64,000 bases of DNA from Flagellimonas amoyensis (GTDB lineage Bacteria > Bacteroidota > Bacteroidia > Flavobacteriales > Flavobacteriaceae), in NCBI RefSeq assembly GCF_003058265.1, contig NZ_QBUK01000004.1:284084-348083 (forward strand), given 5' to 3'. The notes under the pieces were generated by a model. That model searched no databases. It was not told where the DNA came from and saw nothing but the letters and a program-made list of their open reading frames with translations. This document shows positions 43,678 to 52,690 of this stretch, in pieces. The number at the start of each line of letters is the position of its first letter. The first letter of the stretch is position 1. The position numbers and the translations under genes were made by a program.

Positions 43678-46677
43678 TTAAAAAGTACATTTTACCCCCA
43701 ATAGTATCGTGGTCGAGGACACATCATCGTTATAGGCGCTGGAATTGAATTCAGGATCTATCCCATCAAAATCATGAAAAATGAATGGGTTGATCACTTG
43801 GGCATAAATCCTTAGGTTCTGAAGTCCAAGGACATCTGTAGCCAACTGTGATGGAATGGTATAGCCCAAAGTAATATCGGAAATACGTATAAAGCTAGCG
43901 TCTTGATACTGGATGGCCTGCCTATGAGGATTGGGTATTCCGGCCCCAAAATAGTCGTTGGTCGGGTTGTCGGGAGTCCAATAGTTCAAATTAAGGGCAT
44001 TGTACCTGCCGTTACCCACTTCTCCCATAGTACCACTTAAAAAGTTGTTTCTAAATTGTACACCTTGTACGGTATAGGCCAAAAAGGAAAGGTCAATGTT
44101 ACCAAAGGTAAATTTGTTGGTGACCCCCATGGTCCAGTCTGGCTGTTGGGAGCCCAAGATTACCCTGTCATCCTCCCCAGGGGCCGATGAGATTTTGCCG
44201 TCCTGGTTTTGGTCCACTACTTTGACAGAACCGGGAACCTGTCCATACACTGCGGCTTCCTCGGCTTCATCCAATTGCCAAATACCATCAAATTCATAGA
44301 AATAATTGGAATTTAAGGGTTGACCAACAAAAAGGTTGGACCCAATATCTTCAAGGGTTCCATTATTGCCAATGGACAACACCTCATTGATGTTCTTGGC
44401 GAAATTTACAGAGGTGGACCACGTAAATTTATCCTTCACAATGTTTCTGGTGTTCAATGCCACCTCTATTCCTTTATTGGAAACCGAACCAATATTGGTG
44501 ATGAACTCCCCAAAACCTTGCGAGGTTGGGATGCGTTCCCTATAAATCAGGTCCACGGTCTCCCTGTCATAAACCTCTATGGTGGAAGATATCCGATTAT
44601 TGAACAGAGCTAGATCAAGTCCTATGTTCAATTCCTTGCTTTTTTCCCATCCTAAATCCTTATCGACCAAAGCAGCAGGGGCAAAACCGTATGCCGGAGC
44701 TTCGCCAAAGGCGTATGGTGTCTGCAAAAGTCGGGTCAGGGTACTGTAGGGATCAACGGCACTGTTGCCCACGGTACCATAACTTACCCTAATTTTCATA
44801 TTCGATATGGTCTCGCTGTCTTTTAGGAAGTTTTCATCACTGATTTTCCAGGCCAAGGCCGCGGATGGGAAAAAATCCCATTTGTTCCCGTCACCCAATT
44901 GCGAGGCACCGTCCCATCTTCCAGTTACGGTCAAGAGATACCTGTTATCGTTGAATCCATACACAAGCCTGCCCATATAGGAAGAAATGGTCCTTTCGGT
45001 CAAATTGGAATTCACCGAGTTGATGGTGCCTGCGGTATTGACGGCATACCATGATGAATCATAGGGTAGATTTTCCACATCGAGGCCCATTACCTCCACT
45101 CTTTCTTTGAAGGCACTTTGTGCCACGGTCGCATTTATACTGCTTTTTCCAAAAGTTTTCTGGTAGTTGATGATATTGTCAAACGTATAATTGGTCAATA
45201 CTTGGTAGCTGCTGTTGGCCCTTGGAGGCAAACTCGCCCTTTGATCTTTTGTGAAAGTCCCACGGTACATTCCATCCCTGGCATCATACTTTCTTGCAGA
45301 AAGGGATGATTTTAGGCTCAATCCCTCAAATGGGGTCACCTCTACATATGCATTCCCCCTAAAATCGGAACTAAGGGTCTCCAACTGGAAATTTCTTCTA
45401 TCGGCCTCTATGATCGGATTCAACACCTGTTTGTCGTTCATTCCCATCCATACCGCATATCCATCGTGCTCCACATCGTTGTTTTCACTGGGATTCAGAA
45501 TCTCATCAAAATAGACCACTCCTGTGGGGCGTGCCCTATATGCACCACGAAGTGATTCACGGGAACCTAAATTGATCAAGGAATTGGTATAGTTCATGGT
45601 GAACCCAACCTTGACCTGCTCCGTAACGTTGCCATCCAACCCACCATTGATGGTATATCTTTTAAAATCAGTGTCTTTGAGTGTACCATCCTCATTCAAA
45701 TAACCTAAGGAAAAGTAGTAGTTGACATTCTCTGCCCCTCCACTCAAAGAAACATTGTGGCTGGTCTGCAGCGCCGAACGGGTCACTTCGTCCACCCAAT
45801 CCACGCCATTACCGGAGGCCAACACTTCCATCTCGGTTGATGTGAATGCTTTGGCATCATACCCATTCTGCACCCTAGCTTCGGTACTTGCCTTATAAAA
45901 TTGTTGGGCATTTTGCATTTCTGGCAAATAGGACGGCATCTTAAGCCCGGAATATCCATTGTAGCTCAATGTCATTTTCCCTTTGGTACCACGTTTGGTG
46001 GTAACAATGACCACACCATTTGCGCCACGTGATCCATAGATCGCCGTGGAAGAAGCATCTTTTAGGATATCAATGGTTTCGATATCGGTGGGATTCACCG
46101 TGTTCAGATCGGCACCTTGTATCCCATCGATAACGATCAAAGGTTCATTGCTGAAATCGATGGAACTAAGCCCCCTGATCCTAATGTCGAGACCAGAACC
46201 GGGTCTATTGTTTCTTTTGATGATGTTGACCCCTGCCATCTGCCCTTGGATACCTTGGGCCGCGGAAACGGGATTGGCTCTTGCTATGTCTGAAGCTTTA
46301 AGGGATGCAACAGCTCCTGTGAGATCGCTCTTTTTGGCCTGACCATATCCTATGATCACCACCTCATCCAATAAGGCCGCGTCTTCCACCATCTGAATCC
46401 TCAAATTGGTTTGGGAGCCGCCCACTTCAATTTCCTGGGTCAGAAATCCAATGTACGAAAACACCAAAGTGGCGTCCTGTGCAGGTACATCAATGGAGAA
46501 CTTTCCATCAAAATCGGTCACCACACCATTGGTGGTTGCTTTCTGAACCACATTTACGCCTGCCAGTGGCGTGTTGTTGTTGTCCAACACAACACCAGAC
46601 ACCACCGTGGATTGAGACCAAGATGTAAATGATAAAACCAGAAAGAAAGTCGATAAAACTAATTTAATCTTATTCAT
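43678..46677 (-). CDS. SusC/RagA family TonB-dependent outer-membrane transporter
   Basis: 999 residues with signal peptide MNKIKLVLSTFFLVLSFTSW, then SQ. A carboxypeptidase-like regulatory domain (VVSGVVLDNNNTPLAGVNVV, about 25-105) precedes the plug (DEVVIIGYGQAKKSDLTGAV, the TonB-box region near residue 107, then GSRGANGVVIVTTKRG). The rest is a beta-barrel ending TTILLGVKCTF. It imports oligosaccharides across the outer membrane using TonB/ExbBD energy; a TonB system is encoded at 52.7-54.7 kb. First gene of the operon, divergent from the HTCS regulator. No TAnnTTTG promoter is seen upstream, which fits activator-dependent control. Confidence 0.96.
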   Translation of the reverse strand: MNKIKLVLSTFFLVLSFTSWSQSTVVSGVVLDNNNTPLAGVNVVQKATTNGVVTDFDGKFSIDVPAQDATLVFSYIGFLTQEIEVGGSQTNLRIQMVEDAALLDEVVIIGYGQAKKSDLTGAVASLKASDIARANPVSAAQGIQGQMAGVNIIKRNNRPGSGLDIRIRGLSSIDFSNEPLIVIDGIQGADLNTVNPTDIETIDILKDASSTAIYGSRGANGVVIVTTKRGTKGKMTLSYNGYSGLKMPSYLPEMQNAQQFYKASTEARVQNGYDAKAFTSTEMEVLASGNGVDWVDEVTRSALQTSHNVSLSGGAENVNYYFSLGYLNEDGTLKDTDFKRYTINGGLDGNVTEQVKVGFTMNYTNSLINLGSRESLRGAYRARPTGVVYFDEILNPSENNDVEHDGYAVWMGMNDKQVLNPIIEADRRNFQLETLSSDFRGNAYVEVTPFEGLSLKSSLSARKYDARDGMYRGTFTKDQRASLPPRANSSYQVLTNYTFDNIINYQKTFGKSSINATVAQSAFKERVEVMGLDVENLPYDSSWYAVNTAGTINSVNSNLTERTISSYMGRLVYGFNDNRYLLTVTGRWDGASQLGDGNKWDFFPSAALAWKISDENFLKDSETISNMKIRVSYGTVGNSAVDPYSTLTRLLQTPYAFGEAPAYGFAPAALVDKDLGWEKSKELNIGLDLALFNNRISSTIEVYDRETVDLIYRERIPTSQGFGEFITNIGSVSNKGIEVALNTRNIVKDKFTWSTSVNFAKNINEVLSIGNNGTLEDIGSNLFVGQPLNSNYFYEFDGIWQLDEAEEAAVYGQVPGSVKVVDQNQDGKISSAPGEDDRVILGSQQPDWTMGVTNKFTFGNIDLSFLAYTVQGVQFRNNFLSGTMGEVGNGRYNALNLNYWTPDNPTNDYFGAGIPNPHRQAIQYQDASFIRISDITLGYTIPSQLATDVLGLQNLRIYAQVINPFIFHDFDGIDPEFNSSAYNDDVSSTTILLGVKCTF

Positions 46678-47155
46678 TTAAAGTTTGTTTGGTTAATTTT
46701 CTAGCAATTTTACAATTGTTTGCCCTCAAAGAAAATGTGATTTTCAATCAAAATCATGTAATATTTCATCCAACATGATGTGGACGAATAGAAATCTGGC
46801 GGAAATTCAGAACAAGAGATACGGGCAATTTTATGGGAGACTCTGCGGTGTGTCTGGATTTGGGGTCTATCATGCGCCTTTGATCAGCAACCTACCATGC
46901 CATGGAATTTTATGGTGTTTGTTGATCCCTAAAACCCATGTTGCAGAAGCTTATTTCCATGGATTTGGTTAAATATTCCATCTATTGGTCTGTCCAAACC
47001 AACCGAATACTTGCCAAAAGAAATATATTTGATTGACCACTTTTACAGTACCGAAGGGCCCGCAGATTACATCAGGATTCTTGAACATGGATACTCATTT
47101 GGGATGGGAAGTTGGGCCAAGTGACTCAAAACAAGTTGATCATTTCTAGTAGCCT
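46678..47155. other. 478-bp divergent intergenic region susC/HTCS, with a possible coding remnant
   Basis: No intact gene. On the plus strand, the frame ending at the TGA about 47124 reads protein-like for roughly 50 residues (EYLPKEIYLIDHFYSTEG, then PADYIRILEHGYSFGMGSWAK). A different frame between 46775 and 46972 is also open (NKRYGQFYGRLCGVSGFGVY). This could be a decayed gene broken by frameshifts, or chance. A TATATTTG promoter motif for the HTCS (47024-47031) lies inside it. The HTCS binding site for susC must also be here; I could not pick it out. Confidence 0.45.
47024..47031 (+). promoter_or_regulatory. TAnnTTTG promoter candidate of the HTCS gene
   Basis: TATATTTG, a full match, about 124 nt before the HTCS start. 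The leader would be long compared with other genes here. Confidence 0.45.
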
Positions 47156-50100
47156 ATGGCAAATACTGCTTTTATGAAAATGTACGCCGCAATCCTACTT
47201 GTTTTTGTTCTCTGTTTCAATGTAGATGCGCAACATTTAAAATTCAACCATTATAATGATAAAAACGGGCTGTCCCATAATTCGGTACGGCATATCATAC
47301 AGGACCAGCAAGGTTTTCTGTGGTTGGGCACTTTTTCTGGACTAAATCGATTTGATGGATACCAGTTCAAGCCCGATCTTTTATCGTCTTCCGTAGATAG
47401 TGACATTTACAAAGCGGATGTAACCGATATGCAACTCGACCCGACCACGAACAACATGTGGATCGGCACCAACAAAGGTCTTTTGCTTTTTAATACGGCA
47501 ACCCACCAACTTGTTGATTTTTTGCACAACAAAGGCAGCCAGGATAGTTTCCCATATGAGGAGATCCGGGCGGTACATATCGACCGCCATAAAAGGGTAT
47601 GGGTAGGCACCAAATACAATGGGCTTTTTACGTACGATGTTTCGGAGAAAGTCTTCACAAAGGTCAATCTTCCCAACTATGACTACATCAAGGAAATCTT
47701 CGAGGACAATGAAGGTAATATTTGGATCGGAAGCTATAATGGTGTTTCCATCGCCAAAATTATCTTGAATGCCCAAGGGATCATTTCGCAGTACACCAAT
47801 TATACCTTGTCCGTACCCCATTCGGATGAAAAATACCCATACATCCATTTTATTTACCAAGACCATAAGTCGGACATCTTTGCAGGGACCCGAAAAGGAC
47901 TCTATAAATTGGACAGGCAATCGGACACTTTTGAGAACCTGTATATAGAAGATGATGTGGTCCGGGAAGACCTTGGGCCTTATTTTCTATCGATCGCAAG
48001 GGCGCCTGATGGTAAGTTTTGGCTTGGCACACTGGGCGGACTTATTGTATGCAAGAACTTGGAGGACATTGCCAAAGGCGATTTTGAACGACACTTTTCC
48101 ATATTGTCCGATGATACCTCTTTGGTCGACAACTTGATTTCCGCGCTTTACTTTGACGGTTCCGGGGTACTCTGGATCGGAACGGAAAATGGTCTGGACA
48201 AATATGATCCGTATGAAAACCAGTTCAAGATCAACAAGGACATTTCCTTATATATAGACAATAAGGCGCCGACCATTAAAGGATTTTCCAAAACCTATGA
48301 TGGCCGCCTTGTTGTGGCCACCAAAAATAATGGATTGTTCATCTCCAAAGGTGAACGTTTTGTGCCCTTGCACTATAAAACGAACAACATTACCAGCATT
48401 TATTCCGACGACGGAAAAATCTTCTACTGTGGTCTCTGGAACGGGAAGGTCCTCATCTATGATTATGTGACCGATAGCTCAGCAATAAAGGACATCGGCT
48501 TTATAAGTTCTCCGGTGCTGGCCTTCTTGAAATATGACCCCAATACACTGATCGTTGGTTCCTTTGGTGAGGGTGTCCGATTTTTGGATGCCAAAACGAT
48601 GGTGCCCATTGGACCAAAGGCCATACTGCCCGATGCCGAAATTGATAAAATCAAACGACAGGGAAATGCGCTTTGGCTATCCACCAAGGATGGGGTGATC
48701 CATTATGATGTGGAAACAAGGATGAGCAAACAATATAGAAGTGATGCCGAAAACAATGAGGGACTTCCCCACAATTACATCACCGATATCTTGGTGGATG
48801 ATGAATCCCATGTTTGGGTATCCACTCGCAATGGAATTGCAAAATACGATGCAGAAAAAGACAAATTCGATAGGATTTCCCACCCAGCAGAACTATTGGG
48901 CAAGTGGATCACCGATATCGAAATTGACAGCTCAAGAACACTTTGGCTGAACATGAACAATAATGGTCTGGCCAGATACGAACCACATTCCGATGAGGTA
49001 CATTTCTACCATATTGAAAGTGGAAACAGGTTGGATGTTTTTAGTAGGAACGGTTTTTTTGAATTTAACGATTCCCGGATCTATGTGGGCGCACAAAACG
49101 GGATCATCTACTTTGAGCCAAATACAATCAAAGAGAACACCTATGTGCCGCCTCCGGTGATCACGAGCTTTAAAATTCAGAACAAGGAAGTGTTTCCTGG
49201 ATTGGACATCAACGGGCAGGTTCCCTTGGAAATGGACCTGAACTTTTCCAAACGTATGGTTTTGGACTATAAGAACAGAAACATATCCTTCCAATTCTCA
49301 TCGCCCTCCTACACCAATGAAAGATTGAACAGGTTTCAATATAGGCTTTCAGGTTTCGATGAACATTGGATAGAGACCACCAGCGACTCAAGGACCGTAC
49401 AATACACCAACCTGCCGTCAAAAGATTACACGTTTGAGGTACGCTCAAGGAACAGTGACGGCAACTGGAGTGAAACGTCAACTTATGAGATCACCGTTTT
49501 GCCTATTTTTTGGTTGACGGGCAAGGGTCTGGGATTGATAGCCCTGGTACTGGGATTGATCACCTTCTTTGCCAGAAAGCAGATCCGCTCCCGCCTCAAA
49601 TTGAAACGGGAGCTTTTGATGGAAAAGGTACAGCGGGAACGGGATGAAAAATTGAACAATGAGAAACTGCGCTTTTTCACCAACATATCCCATGAACTGA
49701 GAACTCCCTTGACCTTGATCCTTGGACCGGTAAAACAGCTGTTGGAGCAGGAAGAACTCAGTCCCTATTCCAAAGGCCGGGGAAATCTTATTCAGCAAAA
49801 CGCAGAGCGATTGTTGCGCTTGGTGAACCAGATCTTGGACTTTAGAAGGGCCGAAACAGGGGAATTGGCCCTAAAAGTCTTCAAAACAGACATTCTGGTC
49901 CGAACGGAGAACATATTGAACTCCTTCGTGGAAGTGGCCCATGCGAAAAACATCACCTTAAACCTGAATGTGGAGGAAAGTTCCATGAAATGTTGGATCG
50001 ATATCGACAAATACAATAAGATCCTTTTCAACCTGTTGTCCAATGCCCTAAAATTTACCAACGAGTATGGAAATGTGGATCTGTTCATCGGATTCAAGGA

Positions 50101-51223
50101 AAACGAGACCCACAAAAAATTGGTCATTGAAGTAAGTGATGACGGTATCGGTATACCTCTGGAGAGCCAAGAGCGTATTTTTTCCAGGTTTTACCAAGTC
50201 CAGAACGGCACGGGCAACTCTACGGGCACCGGCATTGGCCTATCCCTGGTAAAATCGTTGGTGGAAATCCACAAGGGGGAAATAAAGGTAGAGAGCCAGC
50301 CCGGCAAAGGAAGTGTGTTCACAGTGGTACTTCCCGTTCACAAATCGGCCTTTTCCAAAAAAGAACTGGGCGATTTTCCTCCTAACAAGGACATTATTGA
50401 TGATGCCTTGATTCCCATTAAAAAATTGGAGGCTTCGTTCAAAAGCGCTCCAACGAACAAGAACAATGTTGAGGTCAAGCAAAAGATATTGATCATTGAG
50501 GACAATGCGGAACTACGAAAATATGTAGTGGAATATCTTTCTGATTTTTATAAGGTATACGAGGCCGAAAACGGGAAAGAAGGCTTAAAGATCTGTAGAA
50601 AAATAAAGCCGACCCTCTGCGTGGCAGATGTAATGATGCCTAAAATGGATGGCTTTGAATTTGTAAAAGAACTGAAAAAGGACGAAAACCTCAGCCATAT
50701 TCCCGTAGTGCTCCTCACGGCACTTGCAGAAAACGAGAACAGGATCAATGGCTATAAGATCGGTGTTGACGGATATTTGGTGAAACCTTTTGACCCTTCA
50801 CTTTTAAAGACCCGCATTGACAATATCCTTAAGAACCATTTCGATCTAAAACAAAAATTTTCAGGTGAGGTAGAAAGTGATGTGTTGACTTTGGCGCACT
50901 CACAGATAGATATTGAATTGATCACCAAAATCAAAGATTTGATCGAGGAAAATATTGATGATTCGGAACTTTCCTCCAGCTTTATTTGCAAGGAATTGGG
51001 CTTAAGTTCCTCCAAACTCTATCGTAAAATAACGGAACTTACCGATCTTTCCCCAAATGAGTTCATCAAGACCATACGCCTAAAAAAATCTGCCCATCTG
51101 TTGCGTACCCGGAATTACAATGTTTCCGAAGTGGCGGACATGGTTGGCTTTAAAGACCCCTTTTACTTTAGCAAATGTTTCAAAAAACAATTTGGTCGCT
51201 CTCCCAGTGCCTTGATCAAGTAA
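47156..51223 (+). CDS. Hybrid two-component system regulator (HTCS)
   Basis: 1355 residues, one-protein sensor and regulator. A signal sequence (MKMYAAILLVFVLCFNVDA, after an ATG six or eight codons in) leads to a periplasmic beta-propeller of two-component-propeller repeats (GLSHNSVRHIIQDQQGFLWL, then LWIGTENGLDKYDPYENQFK), a Y_Y_Y domain (about 710-785) and a membrane span near 790-812. Cytoplasmic parts: HisKA with His846 (NISHELRTPLTL), HATPase (VSDDGIGIP, then GTGIGLSLVKSLVEIH), a receiver domain with Asp1158 (CVADVMMPKMDG), and a C-terminal AraC-type HTH (SEVADMVGFKDPFYFSKCFK). Divergent from susC, so it should sense an oligosaccharide and activate that operon. Confidence 0.95.
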   Translation: MANTAFMKMYAAILLVFVLCFNVDAQHLKFNHYNDKNGLSHNSVRHIIQDQQGFLWLGTFSGLNRFDGYQFKPDLLSSSVDSDIYKADVTDMQLDPTTNNMWIGTNKGLLLFNTATHQLVDFLHNKGSQDSFPYEEIRAVHIDRHKRVWVGTKYNGLFTYDVSEKVFTKVNLPNYDYIKEIFEDNEGNIWIGSYNGVSIAKIILNAQGIISQYTNYTLSVPHSDEKYPYIHFIYQDHKSDIFAGTRKGLYKLDRQSDTFENLYIEDDVVREDLGPYFLSIARAPDGKFWLGTLGGLIVCKNLEDIAKGDFERHFSILSDDTSLVDNLISALYFDGSGVLWIGTENGLDKYDPYENQFKINKDISLYIDNKAPTIKGFSKTYDGRLVVATKNNGLFISKGERFVPLHYKTNNITSIYSDDGKIFYCGLWNGKVLIYDYVTDSSAIKDIGFISSPVLAFLKYDPNTLIVGSFGEGVRFLDAKTMVPIGPKAILPDAEIDKIKRQGNALWLSTKDGVIHYDVETRMSKQYRSDAENNEGLPHNYITDILVDDESHVWVSTRNGIAKYDAEKDKFDRISHPAELLGKWITDIEIDSSRTLWLNMNNNGLARYEPHSDEVHFYHIESGNRLDVFSRNGFFEFNDSRIYVGAQNGIIYFEPNTIKENTYVPPPVITSFKIQNKEVFPGLDINGQVPLEMDLNFSKRMVLDYKNRNISFQFSSPSYTNERLNRFQYRLSGFDEHWIETTSDSRTVQYTNLPSKDYTFEVRSRNSDGNWSETSTYEITVLPIFWLTGKGLGLIALVLGLITFFARKQIRSRLKLKRELLMEKVQRERDEKLNNEKLRFFTNISHELRTPLTLILGPVKQLLEQEELSPYSKGRGNLIQQNAERLLRLVNQILDFRRAETGELALKVFKTDILVRTENILNSFVEVAHAKNITLNLNVEESSMKCWIDIDKYNKILFNLLSNALKFTNEYGNVDLFIGFKENETHKKLVIEVSDDGIGIPLESQERIFSRFYQVQNGTGNSTGTGIGLSLVKSLVEIHKGEIKVESQPGKGSVFTVVLPVHKSAFSKKELGDFPPNKDIIDDALIPIKKLEASFKSAPTNKNNVEVKQKILIIEDNAELRKYVVEYLSDFYKVYEAENGKEGLKICRKIKPTLCVADVMMPKMDGFEFVKELKKDENLSHIPVVLLTALAENENRINGYKIGVDGYLVKPFDPSLLKTRIDNILKNHFDLKQKFSGEVESDVLTLAHSQIDIELITKIKDLIEENIDDSELSSSFICKELGLSSSKLYRKITELTDLSPNEFIKTIRLKKSAHLLRTRNYNVSEVADMVGFKDPFYFSKCFKKQFGRSPSALIK

Positions 51224-51287
51224 ATTTTGGGCTTCGTTATTTTTGTTTGGCTTGACAATCCCCAAAAAGGAGCCTTGGATTTCGGGC

Positions 51288-51325
51288 AAAAAAAAGCGGT
51301 CAAATCTTGTGATTTGACCGCTTTT
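51288..51325 (-). terminator. Bidirectional terminator between HTCS and tRNA-Val
   Basis: AAAGCGGTCAAATC and GATTTGACCGCTTT pair perfectly. On the minus strand a run of eight T follows (tRNA end). On the plus strand the stem ends with TTTT, so it may also end the HTCS transcript. Confidence 0.85.
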
Positions 51326-51332
51326 GATGTTG

Positions 51333-51407
51333 TGGGCGCTGAGGGGTTCGAACCCCCGACCCCCTCGGTGTAAACGAGGTGCTCTGAACCAGCTGAGCTA
51401 AGCGCCC
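51333..51407 (-). tRNA. tRNA-Val (anticodon UAC)
   Basis: 75-nt cloverleaf on the minus strand: acceptor GGGCGCT/AGCGCCC, D arm GCTC...GAGC, anticodon stem CCTCG/CGAGG with loop TTTACAC (TAC), T arm GGGGG-TTCGAAC-CCCTC (one mismatch), discriminator A. CCA is not encoded. Confidence 0.95.
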
Positions 51408-51478
51408 AATTATTTTCCTGAATTGGAGTGCAAATATAACACAGTTTTTGATTAAAAAAACAAAAAGAAAGAAAAAAA

Positions 51479-52690
51479 TCAAACTACTTCAGCAACGACA
51501 AAAGTACTTCCACCCACATAGACCATATCTTCCGTTTCCGCAGCAGCAAGGGCCGCTTTCAATCCTTTCTTTACCGTCTTGTAGGTTTTGCCATCAAGGC
51601 CCTGTTGCGAGGCCAATGATGCCAATTCTTCCACAGCCATGCCCCGAGAAATATTCGGCTTCACGAAGTAGTATTTAGCTTCTTTGGGAAACATCTGCAA
51701 TACCCCCTTCACATCTTTATCGCTCACAAAACCCAACACGATATGCAATTGTCTGTATTGTTGCCTTTTCACCTGTTGCAACACCCACAAAAGTCCTTCC
51801 TTGTTATGGGCCGTATCGCAGACCACCAATGGGTTTTCCTTCAAAATCTGCCATCTCCCCATCAGTCCCGTATTGGCCACTACCCTCTTCAAACCATTGA
51901 AAATATGATCTTCGGAAATCTCGAAACTTTCCAACTGTCGGATACAGGCCAAAACCCCTTTCATGTTTCGTTCTTGATAATCTCCCAACAAATCTGTCAC
52001 ATAGGTCGGATGGGAAAGTTCGTCCGCAAAAACGATCTTGGACTTCAATTGATGGGCAATCAAGTTGAAAATGGTCTCGGTCTCGGGTTGTCGTTCACTG
52101 ATCACCACAGGCACATTGGGCTTGATGATTCCCGCCTTTTCCAAAGCGATTTTTTGTAGTGTGTCGCCCAAAATCTGGGTGTGGTCGAGTCCTATATTGG
52201 TAATGAGGGACACTTCAGGGGTTATGATATTGGTAGAGTCCAATCGTCCGCCCAGTCCCACTTCAACAACAGCAACATCCACCTCCTCCTTGGCAAAATA
52301 GCGAAAGGCCATCCCCACGGTCATTTCAAAAAAAGACAGTCTGTGATACTCCAAAAAGGTTTTGTTCCCATCGATAAATTCTTTCACGAACTTCTTCTCC
52401 ACGGGTTTACCATTGATCTTGATGCGTTCCCTAAAATCCTTGAGATGTGGCGAGGTGTACAGCCCTACTTTGTAGCCTGCCTCTTGGAGTATCGAGGCCA
52501 ACATATGACTACTGGACCCTTTTCCGTTGGTCCCGGCCACATGGATGGTCTTGAACTTGGTGTGGGGATTGCCCAAAACATCGGAAAAAAGGATGATGTT
52601 GTCCAACTTGGCGTTCAGGGCCGCGGCACCTTTTTGCTGGTACATGGGCAACTGGCCGAACATCCAGTCCAGAGTTTCCTTATAGGTCAC
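51479..52690 (-). CDS. folC: Folylpolyglutamate synthase / dihydrofolate synthase
   Basis: 403 residues of the Mur-ligase-like fold. The P-loop is HVAGTNGKGSSSHMLASIL near residue 48, followed by VGLYTSPHLKDFRERI, the metal-site Glu in VDVAVVEVGLGGRLDSTN, TNIGLDHTQILG, and VCDTAHNKEGLLW. It adds glutamate to dihydropteroate and folates. Its start shares one base with the tonB stop, placing it in the exbB-exbD-tonB operon, an arrangement I recall from other flavobacteria. Confidence 0.95.
   Translation of the reverse strand: MTYKETLDWMFGQLPMYQQKGAAALNAKLDNIILFSDVLGNPHTKFKTIHVAGTNGKGSSSHMLASILQEAGYKVGLYTSPHLKDFRERIKINGKPVEKKFVKEFIDGNKTFLEYHRLSFFEMTVGMAFRYFAKEEVDVAVVEVGLGGRLDSTNIITPEVSLITNIGLDHTQILGDTLQKIALEKAGIIKPNVPVVISERQPETETIFNLIAHQLKSKIVFADELSHPTYVTDLLGDYQERNMKGVLACIRQLESFEISEDHIFNGLKRVVANTGLMGRWQILKENPLVVCDTAHNKEGLLWVLQQVKRQQYRQLHIVLGFVSDKDVKGVLQMFPKEAKYYFVKPNISRGMAVEELASLASQQGLDGKTYKTVKKGLKAALAAAETEDMVYVGGSTFVVAEVV

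Noticed and set aside
46775..46972. 65-residue plus-strand frame in the susC/HTCS gap as an intact gene
   Set aside because: No signal, domain or promoter; at best part of a frameshifted remnant, reported as such.
51239..51325. Transposon end or insertion sequence near the inverted repeat after the HTCS
   Set aside because: The inverted repeat is explained as a bidirectional terminator between HTCS and tRNA; no transposase was found in the window.
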